Notes under the pieces: model-generated
Told to the model about the DNA's origin: nothing
Database searches by the model: none
The model's input: only the letters and a program-made list of their open reading frames with translations
Translations under genes and position numbers: made by a program
Assembly (NCBI RefSeq): GCF_014199445.1
Contig: NZ_JACIJS010000002.1
Span: 62,001 to 126,000, forward strand
Reading direction: 5' to 3'
Length of the DNA: 64,000 bases
DNA from: Rubricella aquisinus
Lineage (GTDB): Bacteria > Pseudomonadota > Alphaproteobacteria > Rhodobacterales > Rhodobacteraceae
Shown here: piece after piece, positions 46,770 to 55,574 of the stretch
How the letters are laid out: every line of letters starts with the position of its first letter
Numbering within the stretch: position 1 is the stretch's first letter

Positions 46770-48566
46770 ATGGCACAACCACCTCTTTTGACCCTTTCCG
46801 AGATTGCGCTGACCTTTGGCGGCAATCCCATCTTCTCCGGCACCTCCTTTGCGGTGCATCCGGGCGACCGGCTTTGTCTTGTGGGGCGCAATGGCTCCGG
46901 CAAGTCGACGCTGATGAAAATCGCAGCGGGCCTTGTCGACCCGGATGAGGGGGAGCGATTCCTGCGCCCCGGCAACACGGTCGCCTACATGGAGCAAGAC
47001 CCGGATTTCGCGGGCTTTGCGACATTGGGCGATTTTGCGTCCGCGGGGCTTGATCCGGCGGAGCAGTATAAGGTCGATATGGTGATGGAGGGGCTGAAGC
47101 TGGCCGCCGATGCTGACCCCGCGTTGGCCTCTGGCGGGGAGCGGCGGCGCGCGGCGCTGGCGCGGCTCTTGGCGTCGGAGCCGGACCTCATGCTGCTCGA
47201 CGAGCCGACGAACCACCTTGATATCGAGGCGATTGCGTGGCTGGAGGATCATCTGAAACAAACGAAGGCCGCGTTTGTCCTGATCTCCCACGACCGGGCG
47301 TTTTTGCGTGCGCTGGCGCGGTCTGTCCTGTGGCTGGATCGCTCTGTCATGCGGCGGATGGACAAGGGGTTTGAGAATTTCGAGGAATGGCGCGATCAGG
47401 TTTGGGAAGAGGAGGACATGCAGCGCCACAAACTCAACCGCCTGATCAAGGATGAGGCGCGTTGGGCGGTCGAGGGCATTTCGGCCCGGCGCAAGCGCAA
47501 TCAGGGCCGGGTGCGGCGGTTGCAAGGCCTGCGGGAGGAACGCTCCGCGCAGATCCGGCGGCAGGGCACGGCGGCGCTGGACTTTGAGGGCGGGCCGAAA
47601 TCGGGCAAATTGGTCGTTGAGGCCAAAGGCATTTCAAAGGCTTACGGCGATAAGGTGATCCTGCGGGACTTCTCCCTCCGCGTGGCGCGGGGCGACCGGC
47701 TGGCGCTGGTGGGGCCGAACGGGGCGGGCAAGACGACGCTCCTGAAACTGCTGCTCGGGCAGGAGGACAGCGACACCGGCACCATCCGGCTTGGCACGAA
47801 CCTCATGCCGGTGGTGTTTGACCAGACACGCTCGGCACTCGATCCGGCGAAATCCCTGTGGGAGACGTTGACGGGGGATGCGGAGCTTGGCGTCTCGGGC
47901 CGCAACGATCAGATCATGGTGCGTGGTGCGCCCCGGCATGTGGTGGGCTATCTCAAGGATTTCCTGTTCACGGACGCGCAGGCCCGTGGCCCGGTCGGGG
48001 CCTTGAGCGGGGGGGAGAAAGCGCGGCTGTTGCTCGCCCGGCTGATGGCGCGGGAAAGCAACCTGTTGATCCTTGACGAGCCGACCAATGATCTGGATGT
48101 GGAAACGCTGGATCTGTTGCAGGAGTTGGTGGGCGACTATGACGGGACGGTGATTTTGGTCAGCCACGACCGCGATTTTCTGGACCGGACGGCGGCGACG
48201 ACGATCCTGATGCCGGGGGATGGGAGTGCGACGGCCTATGCTGGCGGCTGGTCTGATATGCTCGTGCAGCGCGGGGAGGTAGGCTACGCGCGGGGCGGGC
48301 AGAGGGCCCGGGGCAAATCTGGGTCCGCGCCGAAAACAGCCGCCCCGGTGGCCGAGGCGCCCAAGGTGAACCCGGTGAAGGTCAAAGCACTGGAGGACGA
48401 AATGGAACGCCTGACGGCGGAGATCGCCAAACTGGAGGCGTTTCTGGCCGACCCTGACCTCTTCGCCAAGGCCCCCGCGAAGTTCGAGAAGGCCACGGCG
48501 GGATTACTTGAGCGTCAGGAGCGGTTGACGGAGGTTGAGGAGGAGTGGTTGGAGGTGAATGGGTGA
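46770..48566 (+). CDS. ABC-F family ATPase, Uup type
   Basis: 598 residues from the ATG at 46770 (MAQPPLLTLSEIAL); another ATG three codons earlier is possible. Two ABC domains: Walker A GRNGSGKST and GPNGAGKTT, signatures ASGGERRRAAL and LSGGEKARLLL, Walker B LMLLDEPTNHLD and LLILDEPTNDLD. The linker is charged. The C-terminal coiled coil (about 535-598) is the Uup-type domain that binds nucleic acid. ABC-F proteins act on the ribosome or, in the Uup group, limit transposon excision and aid ribosome assembly. It is directly coupled to the low-GC gene downstream. Confidence 0.9.
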   Translation: MAQPPLLTLSEIALTFGGNPIFSGTSFAVHPGDRLCLVGRNGSGKSTLMKIAAGLVDPDEGERFLRPGNTVAYMEQDPDFAGFATLGDFASAGLDPAEQYKVDMVMEGLKLAADADPALASGGERRRAALARLLASEPDLMLLDEPTNHLDIEAIAWLEDHLKQTKAAFVLISHDRAFLRALARSVLWLDRSVMRRMDKGFENFEEWRDQVWEEEDMQRHKLNRLIKDEARWAVEGISARRKRNQGRVRRLQGLREERSAQIRRQGTAALDFEGGPKSGKLVVEAKGISKAYGDKVILRDFSLRVARGDRLALVGPNGAGKTTLLKLLLGQEDSDTGTIRLGTNLMPVVFDQTRSALDPAKSLWETLTGDAELGVSGRNDQIMVRGAPRHVVGYLKDFLFTDAQARGPVGALSGGEKARLLLARLMARESNLLILDEPTNDLDVETLDLLQELVGDYDGTVILVSHDRDFLDRTAATTILMPGDGSATAYAGGWSDMLVQRGEVGYARGGQRARGKSGSAPKTAAPVAEAPKVNPVKVKALEDEMERLTAEIAKLEAFLADPDLFAKAPAKFEKATAGLLERQERLTEVEEEWLEVNG

Positions 48567-49174
48567 TGCAAGATACGCGGATACAAGAAAGTTCCGAATT
48601 TAGTCGACATATGATGAACTTCTACGGGAGTTACCACAACCATAAGGAGAATGTTTGCCTTAGTATAATTGGTTTGGAAGGTGCTTTTTTTGTAGGTTTC
48701 TATATTCTTGGTAGTTGGCCGCCAGACATTCAAGAGTTGAATGATTTTTATATGATTTCTTTATTCACAGTTACTTGGCTCATTTTTCATATTGGTCTAA
48801 GATTTAACCTTCGAAATAAGAGATTAGCAGCTGTAATTACGGCTGCGGCCGGTGATACACTAATGAAAGTTCAACAAGAATCTGTAACATACATCAACCA
48901 TCCGAGCTCAGGCTATATAGGGAACCTCGTTGATACATTTCTGTTTCCTGTTCCGGGTGCTTTCAGGTTGGAAGATATGGATGTAGAGCGAGTTGTTAGA
49001 GCCCAAGTAAAGCCATCTGATAGCGAATTAGATCGTTACAGATATCATCTTGCAAAGCATAAATATCTTTCTCGAAGTCGAATTTCCGCATACGCGCTTC
49101 CAAGCGAATATCTTTTATCGACAGGAAGCATCGGAATATTTATAATTGCGATATTTCGTGTTTTGTTGACCTAA
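48566..49174 (+). CDS. AT-rich orphan membrane protein, probably acquired
   Basis: 202 residues from the ATG at 48566, overlapping the ABC-F stop (TGATG); GGAGG lies ten bases upstream within the ABC-F gene. Two membrane segments lie near residues 31-50 and 64-82, and a third at the very C-terminus (about 184-202). Between them is a charged cytosolic or periplasmic region. Three 60-base lines I counted by hand average about 36% GC, against 65% for a neighbouring line, and the codons are correspondingly unusual (ATA, TTA, AGA). I do not recognise the family. The N-terminal two-TM layout is loosely like SLATT-type effectors, but this is a weak guess. It overlaps the convergent parE by four bases. 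Confidence 0.7.
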   Translation: MQDTRIQESSEFSRHMMNFYGSYHNHKENVCLSIIGLEGAFFVGFYILGSWPPDIQELNDFYMISLFTVTWLIFHIGLRFNLRNKRLAAVITAAAGDTLMKVQQESVTYINHPSSGYIGNLVDTFLFPVPGAFRLEDMDVERVVRAQVKPSDSELDRYRYHLAKHKYLSRSRISAYALPSEYLLSTGSIGIFIIAIFRVLLT

Positions 49175-51147
49175 ACATCCACATCCTCCACAAACTTAGC
49201 ATTCTCCTGAATATACTGGAAGCGTAATTCCGGCTTCTTGCCCATCAGTTGTTCGACGAGGCTGGCGGTTTCTCCCGGCGATTCGTCATCCAACCGAATG
49301 CGGATCAGGGTGCGTTTGGACGGGTCCATCGTGGTTTCTTTCAGGTCTTTGGCGTCCATCTCCCCCAGCCCCTTGAACCGGCTGATGTCGATCTGCCCGC
49401 GCCCACCGAGGCCGGCGGCCAGCAGGCGGTCTTTTTCCGCGTCGTCCCGCGCATAGACCGATTTCGCCCCCTGTTTCAGCCGATAAAGCGGTGGTGCTGC
49501 CATATAAAGGTGCCCCGCATCCACCATGGGCCGCATCTGCGTGTAGAAAAACGTCATCAAAAGGGCCGCGATATGCGCCCCGTCCACATCCGCGTCGGTC
49601 ATGATGATGACCTTCTCATAGCGCAGATCATCAAGCCGGAATTTCGTGCCAAGCTGCACGCCAAGGGCTTGGCACAGGTCCGAAATCTCCTGGTTCGTGG
49701 TGAGTTTAGACGATGCCGCGCCCATCACATTGAGGATTTTGCCGCGCAGGGGCAGGAGGGCCTGCGTCTTGCGGTCCCGCGCCATTTTTGCGGAGCCACC
49801 GGCGCTGTCGCCCTCCACGAGGAAAATCTCCGTCCCGTCGCGGGTGTTGGTGGAGCAATCGACCAGCTTGCCCGGCAGGCGCAGTTTCTTGGTCGCGGAT
49901 TTGCGGGCGGTTTCCTTTTCCGCGCGGCGGCGCAGGCGTTCCTCAGAGCGCAGGATCAGGAAATCGAGGATCGCGCCCGCGGATTTCGGGTCAGCGGCAA
50001 GCCAAGTGTCGAACCTGTCGCGCACCGCCGCTTCGACCAGCTTATGCGCCTCCGTGGTGGCAAGTCGGTCCTTGGTTTGGCCGACGAATTCCGGCTCCCG
50101 GATAAAGACGGAGATCATGGCGACCCCGCCCGAGACGAGATCCTCCCGGCTGATCGCGGCGGCCTTTTTGTTGTTGGCAAGCTCGCCATAGGCCCGCACG
50201 CCCTTGAGGATCGCAGCCCAGAACCCGGCCTCATGCGTGCCGCCCTCGGGTGTCGGGACGGTGTTGCAATAGCTCGAAAGGGTGCCGTCGCGCATCGGGG
50301 TCCAATGGATCGCCCATTCGACGGACCCGACGGTATCGGGGCCGAAGCGTTCGGAAAAGTTGACCTTCCCGGCAAAGGGTTGCTCGGCGTAAGTCATCGT
50401 GCCCTCAAGTGTTTCCTTGAGGTAATCGGCCAGACCGCCGGGGAATTTGAACGTGGCCTCGGCGGGTGTCTCATCGCTGATCAGCTCGGCCGCGCATTTC
50501 CAGCGGATTTCCACGCCGGAGAAGAGATACGCCTTGGATCGCGCCATTTTATAGAGGCGGGCAGGGCGGAACTTGGCCGATTTCCCGAAAATCTCCGCAT
50601 CCGGGTGGAAGGTGACGGAGGTGCCGCGCCGGTTCGGGGCCTGACCGGCCTCCTCCAGCGGGCCTTGCGGGATGCCACGGCTGAAGGTCTGACGGTAAAG
50701 CTGCCGGTTGCGGGCAACCTCCACGACCAGATCGTCCGAGAGGGCGTTTACGACAGAGATACCCACTCCGTGCAGACCGCCCGAGGTTTGATAGGCCTTG
50801 CCCTCGAATTTACCCCCGGCATGGAGCGTGCAGAGGATGACTTCGAGCGTGGATTTGCCGGGGAATTTGGGGTGGGGATCAATCGGAATGCCGCGCCCAT
50901 TGTCGCGAATGGTGATCGACCCATTGCCATGCACCTCCATCTCGATCCGGGTGGCGTGGCCCGCGACGGCCTCATCCATGGAGTTGTCGATGACCTCCGC
51001 CACAAGGTGATGCAGCGCGCGCTCATCAGTGCCGCCGATATACATGCCGGGGCGTTTGCGCACTGGCTCCAACCCTTCGAGCACGACGATGGATGAACTG
51101 TCATACGCGTCTGAGGCGGCATCCTCTTTGAACAGGTCATTGGCCAT
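49171..51147 (-). CDS. parE: DNA topoisomerase IV subunit B
   Basis: 658 residues from the ATG at 51147 (MANDLFKEDAASD). GHKL ATPase motifs are EVIDNSMDEAVAG, DNGRGIPID and SGGLHGVGISVVNALS. The TOPRIM region holds VEGDSAGGSAKMARDRKTQALLPLRG-type residues (kept here as EGDSAGG and LPLRGKILNV) and TDADVDGAHI. The length and spacing favour ParE over the longer GyrB. It decatenates daughter chromosomes with ParC, whose gene is not here. Confidence 0.93.
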   Translation of the reverse strand: MANDLFKEDAASDAYDSSSIVVLEGLEPVRKRPGMYIGGTDERALHHLVAEVIDNSMDEAVAGHATRIEMEVHGNGSITIRDNGRGIPIDPHPKFPGKSTLEVILCTLHAGGKFEGKAYQTSGGLHGVGISVVNALSDDLVVEVARNRQLYRQTFSRGIPQGPLEEAGQAPNRRGTSVTFHPDAEIFGKSAKFRPARLYKMARSKAYLFSGVEIRWKCAAELISDETPAEATFKFPGGLADYLKETLEGTMTYAEQPFAGKVNFSERFGPDTVGSVEWAIHWTPMRDGTLSSYCNTVPTPEGGTHEAGFWAAILKGVRAYGELANNKKAAAISREDLVSGGVAMISVFIREPEFVGQTKDRLATTEAHKLVEAAVRDRFDTWLAADPKSAGAILDFLILRSEERLRRRAEKETARKSATKKLRLPGKLVDCSTNTRDGTEIFLVEGDSAGGSAKMARDRKTQALLPLRGKILNVMGAASSKLTTNQEISDLCQALGVQLGTKFRLDDLRYEKVIIMTDADVDGAHIAALLMTFFYTQMRPMVDAGHLYMAAPPLYRLKQGAKSVYARDDAEKDRLLAAGLGGRGQIDISRFKGLGEMDAKDLKETTMDPSKRTLIRIRLDDESPGETASLVEQLMGKKPELRFQYIQENAKFVEDVDV

Positions 51148-51418
51148 GGGGCGGGCGTTCCTTGATGTTGAGAGTGTGAATTCAGTATAGACCAGATGTT
51201 GCGGGTGGCGGCAATCACTGGTGTGGCGCGTGACGGGCAAGAGGGCGTTTTGCTCAATAAAAAGGCATCTTCCCGCTTAGCGGGTGCGTTTAGTTGCCTG
51301 CTCATCCTGAGCGGGTCTCACGCCGTGGAAAACAGGCTCAAACCCTTGCAAAACAATGAATTTGACTTGTTCACTTGTTGTATTCAACTACGTTGATTTG
51401 AAAGGTAGGGACAGGGCG

Positions 51419-51784
51419 ATGACACTCACTTCCATTCACGACACGAACGCGACAGATTTGGGCGATGATGGGCTTTCTATCCTGTCAGATGCAGAACGGG
51501 CGGAAGTCAAACGGCTTCAATCCAGCCCCAATATCGCGGCAATCGAAGTGGTCGACAAGAATGGCGAGCCACTGCTGGAATGCGATGCCTGGCCCGGCAT
51601 CAGCACGATTTTCTCCAACGTGGTCGATAGCGCGTCCAACATCGCAAAGCATCTGGGGGAGGAGGATTCTCTGCCCATCGTCATGATGCGCGGTGCTAAG
51701 TATGACGTATCGGGCATTTCGATGGTCAACGCTAATGTGGTCGTTGTTTATGAACGGTCGAAAAAGATAGCGGGGCGGTTCTGA
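51419..51784 (+). CDS. Small roadblock/LC7-like protein, first of a pair
   Basis: 121 residues from the ATG at 51419 (MTLTSIHDTNATD), with an AGGTAGGGACAGGG stretch just upstream. It has no signal peptide. Residues 30-115 follow a longin/roadblock pattern: strand IAAIEVVDKNGEPLL, helix ISTIFSNVVDSASNIAKHLG, then strands PIVMMRGAKYDVSGISMVNANVVVVYER. The stop is one base before the next gene, whose product shows the same pattern. Roadblock proteins act as dimeric scaffolds or GAP partners of small GTPases; no GTPase is nearby. The fold assignment is my inference from pattern only. Confidence 0.6.
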   Translation: MTLTSIHDTNATDLGDDGLSILSDAERAEVKRLQSSPNIAAIEVVDKNGEPLLECDAWPGISTIFSNVVDSASNIAKHLGEEDSLPIVMMRGAKYDVSGISMVNANVVVVYERSKKIAGRF

Positions 51785-51785
51785 G

Positions 51786-52307
51786 ATGTCGGTGTTGCAA
51801 TCCCTTCAGAAACTTTGCGATCACAATGACAAGATCGTGGCCGCGGGCGTCGTATCGGGCGACGATGCGGTGGCCCATGCCGATGGCAATTACGAATTCG
51901 TGGATTTCGCGGCGATCGCGGATCTCGCGTCCCAGATGTTCGATGCGTCCGAATTGCTCTTCGACGGTGAGGAAGATTTTGCCAGCGTCTATGTCGAAAT
52001 GGACGTGCATGGCCTGTTTGCAAAACAACTGAAATCCGGGGCGCTGTTGCTTGTCGTGGCGGAACCGGTGCTTGGGGCAGGATTGGAAAAACTGCGCGTG
52101 GCGATCGACATTTTTGCAAAGCGGCTGGAGCAGGATCTGGCCAAGGGCGCGCCGATAGCGGCACCTCGTCCCCGAGCAACAGAGCCGCTGCGTGCGGATG
52201 CCGATGGACGGATCCCTGAGCCACGGGAAGAGGCCACCCCGGACCCAAAGCCCGAGGGCGACGCAGCCGCCAAGCCCAAGCGCCTCTATCGCGGCGTCGA
52301 ATACTGA
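51786..52307 (+). CDS. Roadblock/LC7-like protein with disordered tail, second of a pair
   Basis: 173 residues starting one base after the stop of the upstream gene. Residues 1-120 align by eye with the first protein: IVAAGVVSGDDAVAHAD, FAAIADLASQMFDASELLF, GEEDFASVYVEMDVHGLFAKQL, ALLLVVAEPVLG. The last 50 residues are rich in Pro, Ala, Arg and Glu and end AAKPKRLYRGVEY, which may be a docking tail. The pair probably forms a heterodimer. The function is unknown. Confidence 0.6.
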   Translation: MSVLQSLQKLCDHNDKIVAAGVVSGDDAVAHADGNYEFVDFAAIADLASQMFDASELLFDGEEDFASVYVEMDVHGLFAKQLKSGALLLVVAEPVLGAGLEKLRVAIDIFAKRLEQDLAKGAPIAAPRPRATEPLRADADGRIPEPREEATPDPKPEGDAAAKPKRLYRGVEY

Positions 52308-52508
52308 ACGTCCGTCCCCGGTCAGCCCTCCTTTGACGGTTGGCTTGCAACGCCTCCGGCGAGCTGTACCCATTGCGTCAGGCGCTCATTCTGTAATCTC
52401 ACCCCCATATGGGTCACGTCCGCGCGAGGCGTTTCATTGCGCCCTTTGGATCGGGGCTGGTGATGCTTACCCCTCTATCCATCACACGCGATTGCGAAGG
52501 AGCGCCCG

Positions 52509-53723
52509 ATGACCAAGACCGAGAAATTCACGTTTGATGGCCATGCGGGGCCGCTTGCCGGGCGGCTGGACTTGCCGGTCGGAAAACCAAAAGCGGTTGC
52601 GCTCTTTGCCCATTGCTTCACCTGCGGGAAGGATATCACCGCTGCCCGGCGGATCGCGGGGCGGCTCGCCGCCCTTGGCATTGCCGTGCTGCGCTTTGAT
52701 TTCACCGGGCTTGGCCATTCCAAGGGCGAGTTTGGTAACACGCATTTCACCTCCAACATTCAGGATTTGGTGCTTGCCGCAAAGGCGCTGGAGGGGCAGG
52801 GCATGGCACCGTCCCTGCTGATCGGCCATTCGCTTGGCGGGGCTGCTGTGTTGGCCGCCGCGCGCGATATGCCGAGCGTACGGGCCGTGGTGACCATTGG
52901 TGCGCCTGCTGACCCGGCGCATGTTCTCCATAATTTCGGCACCTCGCTTGAGGTGATCGAAGCGGAAGGCGAGGCCGATGTGTCTCTTGGCGGACGCCCG
53001 TTCCACATGACCCGTGCCTTCCTTGATGATGTGCGGCAGGCGACGCTGAAGGATCACATCGCGGGCTTGCACCGCGCGCTTCTGGTGCTCCATGCGCCGC
53101 GCGACAGCTATGTCGGGGTGGAGAACGCGACGGAGATTTTCGTGGCCGCCAAACATCCCAAGAGCTTCGTGACGCTGGATGATGCAGATCACCTCCTGAC
53201 AAATCCGGCAGATGCGGAATATGCCGCTGAGGTGATCGAAAGCTGGTCGCGCCGCTATCTGGGCCTGACGGAGGAACCTGCCCCCGCCCGTGCCCCGGAA
53301 GGCATCGTGAGGGTGACCCCGGCATCGCCGGATGGCTTTTTGCACGATATCCGGGTGTCCGACAAACATGTGCTGGCCGATGAGCCTGCATCGGTCGGCG
53401 GCACGGACCTTGGCCTTACGCCCTATCAACTGGTCAGCGCTGGATTGGGGGCCTGCACCTCGATGACCTTGCGGATGTATGCCGCCCATAAAGGCTGGCC
53501 GCTGGAGGATGTTCAGGTCGATGTGAGCCATGGAAAAGTCCATCTGACCGATTTGGGGCAGGATGAGGTGCCCAATGGCAAGATCGACCAATGGGACCGG
53601 GTGATCACGCTGACCGGGCCGCTTGATGACGATCAGCGGGCGCGATTGTTGGAGATTGCCGATAAATGCCCGGTCCACCGCACGCTGGAGACGGAGAGCC
53701 ACGTCAAAACCCGACTGTCCTGA
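52509..53723 (+). CDS. Alpha/beta hydrolase-OsmC fusion protein
   Basis: 404 residues; AAGGAG lies 7 bases before the ATG. The N-terminal alpha/beta hydrolase (about 20-255) has the nucleophile elbow GHSLGG near residue 101 and DADHLL near the C-terminal end of that domain with its catalytic His. The C-terminal OsmC domain (about 270-404) has the peroxidatic and resolving Cys in GACTSMTLRMYA and DKCPVHRTLE. OsmC proteins reduce organic hydroperoxides. The fusion is known from other proteobacteria; it suggests linked ester hydrolysis and peroxide reduction, perhaps of lipid hydroperoxides. An intrinsic terminator follows. Confidence 0.9.
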   Translation: MTKTEKFTFDGHAGPLAGRLDLPVGKPKAVALFAHCFTCGKDITAARRIAGRLAALGIAVLRFDFTGLGHSKGEFGNTHFTSNIQDLVLAAKALEGQGMAPSLLIGHSLGGAAVLAAARDMPSVRAVVTIGAPADPAHVLHNFGTSLEVIEAEGEADVSLGGRPFHMTRAFLDDVRQATLKDHIAGLHRALLVLHAPRDSYVGVENATEIFVAAKHPKSFVTLDDADHLLTNPADAEYAAEVIESWSRRYLGLTEEPAPARAPEGIVRVTPASPDGFLHDIRVSDKHVLADEPASVGGTDLGLTPYQLVSAGLGACTSMTLRMYAAHKGWPLEDVQVDVSHGKVHLTDLGQDEVPNGKIDQWDRVITLTGPLDDDQRARLLEIADKCPVHRTLETESHVKTRLS

Positions 53724-53785
53724 TCGGCGGGCACTCCCGCACGCTTGTGCTGCATCAAAGATGCATCAAAAGCCCTTGGGCCGGG

Positions 53786-53805
53786 CCGGCGCTGCGCGCC
53801 GGTTT
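53786..53805 (+). terminator. Probable terminator after the hydrolase-OsmC gene
   Basis: CCGGCGC-TGC-GCGCCGG followed by TTT, about 60 bases after the stop. The stem is perfect; the T run is short. Confidence 0.55.
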
Positions 53806-53822
53806 AAGACTGCGCTGAGGCG

Positions 53823-54015
53823 TTTGAGGAACAGGTGTGTTCCTCAAATCACCTACTCAATTGTGAGGCTACGATTCGCCCGCGCGTCAAGGCCGCTCGT
53901 TCCTCGGACCTTGACCCACGGCCGAATCGCGGGGGCTGCTCTGTTGACGCAAACGCCAATTCACTTTCTTCAAATATACCCCGCCGGAGGCACCGCCGCG
54001 CCGTCAGGCGCGGCG
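53823..54015. repeat. Hairpin-rich spacer between hydrolase-OsmC and dddP
   Basis: The 372-base space between two convergent genes has no credible CDS. It holds, in order: a perfect 11-base hairpin (53823-53848, loop GGTG); an imperfect hairpin with 20-base arms of which 17 match (53873-53892 with 53909-53928); a relative of the intergenic repeat (53959-53993, minus strand); and a perfect 9-base hairpin (53994-54015, loop GTCA). None has a clear U tract. A further degenerate relative of the repeat, with GGGATGAAGAAACAGAGCGG, abuts the dddP stop. Confidence 0.6.
53959..53993 (-). repeat. Intergenic repeat element, diverged copy C
   Basis: On the minus strand GCCTCCGGCGGGG-TAT-TTTGAAGAAA matches the core of copies A and B (CCTCCGGCGGGAGGTATTTT followed by GAAAAAAGAAA), with several changes. 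The relation is supported by the shared hairpin core CCTCC-GGCG-GG and the following TAT plus A-rich tail. Confidence 0.45.
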
Positions 54016-54095
54016 CCCGGCCAAACGGGAGGACGGAGCGCAGCGACGGAACGACGGGCGGGAGCGCCTTGCTGGGATGAAGAAACAGAGCGGGC

Positions 54096-55421
54096 TTAGA
54101 CTTCCCCCATCAGGCGCGGATCCCAGCGGTAGCGGTTCATCCGTTCATAACCGGTCTCCGTGATCAGCACCTGATCCTCCAGTTTGATCCCCCACGGGCC
54201 GCCGACCTCCCCCAGATAAACCTCGACGCACATCATCATGCCCGGCTCCAGCACATAGTCCATCATGCCTTCTGCATAATCCTCCGGGTAGGTCACAAGC
54301 GGCCACTCGTCACAGAGCCCCACGCCATGCATTTTCGCGCCATATCGCTGGGCCACGAACCGGTCCGGCAGCATATGCCCGCCAAAAGTCAACTCCCGCA
54401 GCGCCACACCTGGGCCGAGCATCGCGGTATTTGTCTCAATATGCTCCACCGCGATACGGTAGGTGTCGATCATCTGGGGCGTTGCTGCTCCGTCCCCGAC
54501 CAGCCAAGTGCGGGAGATATCGGTGCACATGCCATAGGGCCCGACCAGATCAGTGTCGAAGGCGAGGATATCGCCATCGGCCATCACCCTTGGGCCACAT
54601 TCCTGAAACCAGGGATTTGTCCGCTGACCAGAGGCCAGCAATCGCGTCTCAATCCATTCGCCACCCCGGCGGATGTTTTCGGCGTGGAGTACGGCCCAGA
54701 TGTCGTCCTCCGTCATGCCGGGCGCGACCGCGCGCTCCATAACAGCCATTGACGCTTCGCAGGACTGCACCGCGCAATACATCGCCTTGATCTCCTCAGG
54801 GGATTTCACGGCGCGCGCTTTTTCGGTCACTTCCTCGCCTTCATGGACCTCGAAACCCACGGCCTCAAAGGCGCGCAGCCCGTGGACCATGATCTTGTCA
54901 ATCGCGAGCCGGCGGTTGGTGCCGCAATGCGCGCGGACAATTTCGTCAATCTCATGGGCAAAAGCCACCGCGCGCCGTTGCGTGTGATCCCCGTTGGAGA
55001 AGTAGAAGAAAGATGCGGTCCCTTTCCGCGTTTCCCGCACGAGCGGATTATGGGCGGTCAACAGATCGCCGCATCCTTTGAAATCCCACATCATCATATG
55101 CCCATCCGCCAGCACCAGACAGGCGCGGAACGGGTTATGCGCGTTCCACAATTGCATATTCGTGGTGTCGGACGCGTAGCGGATATTGAGCGGGTCAAAC
55201 ATCAAGATACCGGCAAGGTCGCGCGCGTGCAGCATCGCCACAAGCCGGTCAAGCCGCGCCTGACGCATCACCGCAAGGTTGGGGATGTCCAGCCCAGCTT
55301 TGGCCCATTCGGCAAAGGCAAGCGGTGTCGGCCCGATCTCCACCCGGTCATTGTCATCGGGGGTGCCGTCGGGTTTGCGGCCCGGCGTTATTTTGCGCGC
55401 GTCGGAATAGTGTTGGTTCAT
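54096..55421 (-). CDS. dddP: DMSP lyase DddP (M24 peptidase-fold metalloenzyme)
   Basis: 441 residues from the ATG at 55421 (MNQHYSDARKI), preceded by GAGGAG; the open frame 50 codons further is not homologous. DddP cleaves dimethylsulfoniopropionate to DMS and acrylate. The fold is that of M24 aminopeptidases, but the N-terminus and motifs (MFDPLNIRYA, NMQLWNAHNPFRA, RRGGEWIETRLLASG) match characterised DddP as I remember it. Predicted metal ligands are Asp289, Asp291, Asp301, His365, Glu400 and Glu415, with Asp371 and Tyr360 nearby. All are a constant six residues below the numbers I recall for Roseobacter/Ruegeria DddP (295, 297, 307, 371, 406, 421, with 377 and 366). A related non-lyase M24 paralogue remains possible. 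Confidence 0.85.
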   Translation of the reverse strand: MNQHYSDARKITPGRKPDGTPDDNDRVEIGPTPLAFAEWAKAGLDIPNLAVMRQARLDRLVAMLHARDLAGILMFDPLNIRYASDTTNMQLWNAHNPFRACLVLADGHMMMWDFKGCGDLLTAHNPLVRETRKGTASFFYFSNGDHTQRRAVAFAHEIDEIVRAHCGTNRRLAIDKIMVHGLRAFEAVGFEVHEGEEVTEKARAVKSPEEIKAMYCAVQSCEASMAVMERAVAPGMTEDDIWAVLHAENIRRGGEWIETRLLASGQRTNPWFQECGPRVMADGDILAFDTDLVGPYGMCTDISRTWLVGDGAATPQMIDTYRIAVEHIETNTAMLGPGVALRELTFGGHMLPDRFVAQRYGAKMHGVGLCDEWPLVTYPEDYAEGMMDYVLEPGMMMCVEVYLGEVGGPWGIKLEDQVLITETGYERMNRYRWDPRLMGEV

Positions 55422-55574
55422 GCCCGATCTCCTCATTATTTGCATCAGTCTGGGAAGGGGCAGGGGCGGCAATCTTGTCCGAAACCGTCCTGCATGGGTC
55501 GGAAACGGGGGATTGATAGCATTTTGCAAGCGTTTACAGATGTGTCTTGCTTTGTCTCTCAAATCCGTCAATCT

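Noticed and set aside
49249-51096. Plus-strand open frame of 615 codons opposite parE
   Set aside because: Shadow of parE, which has intact ATPase and TOPRIM motifs.
53623-54099. 158-codon frame from the hydrolase end across the hairpin-rich spacer
   Set aside because: It overlaps the 3' end of the hydrolase gene and translates the inverted repeats; no family and no ribosome site.
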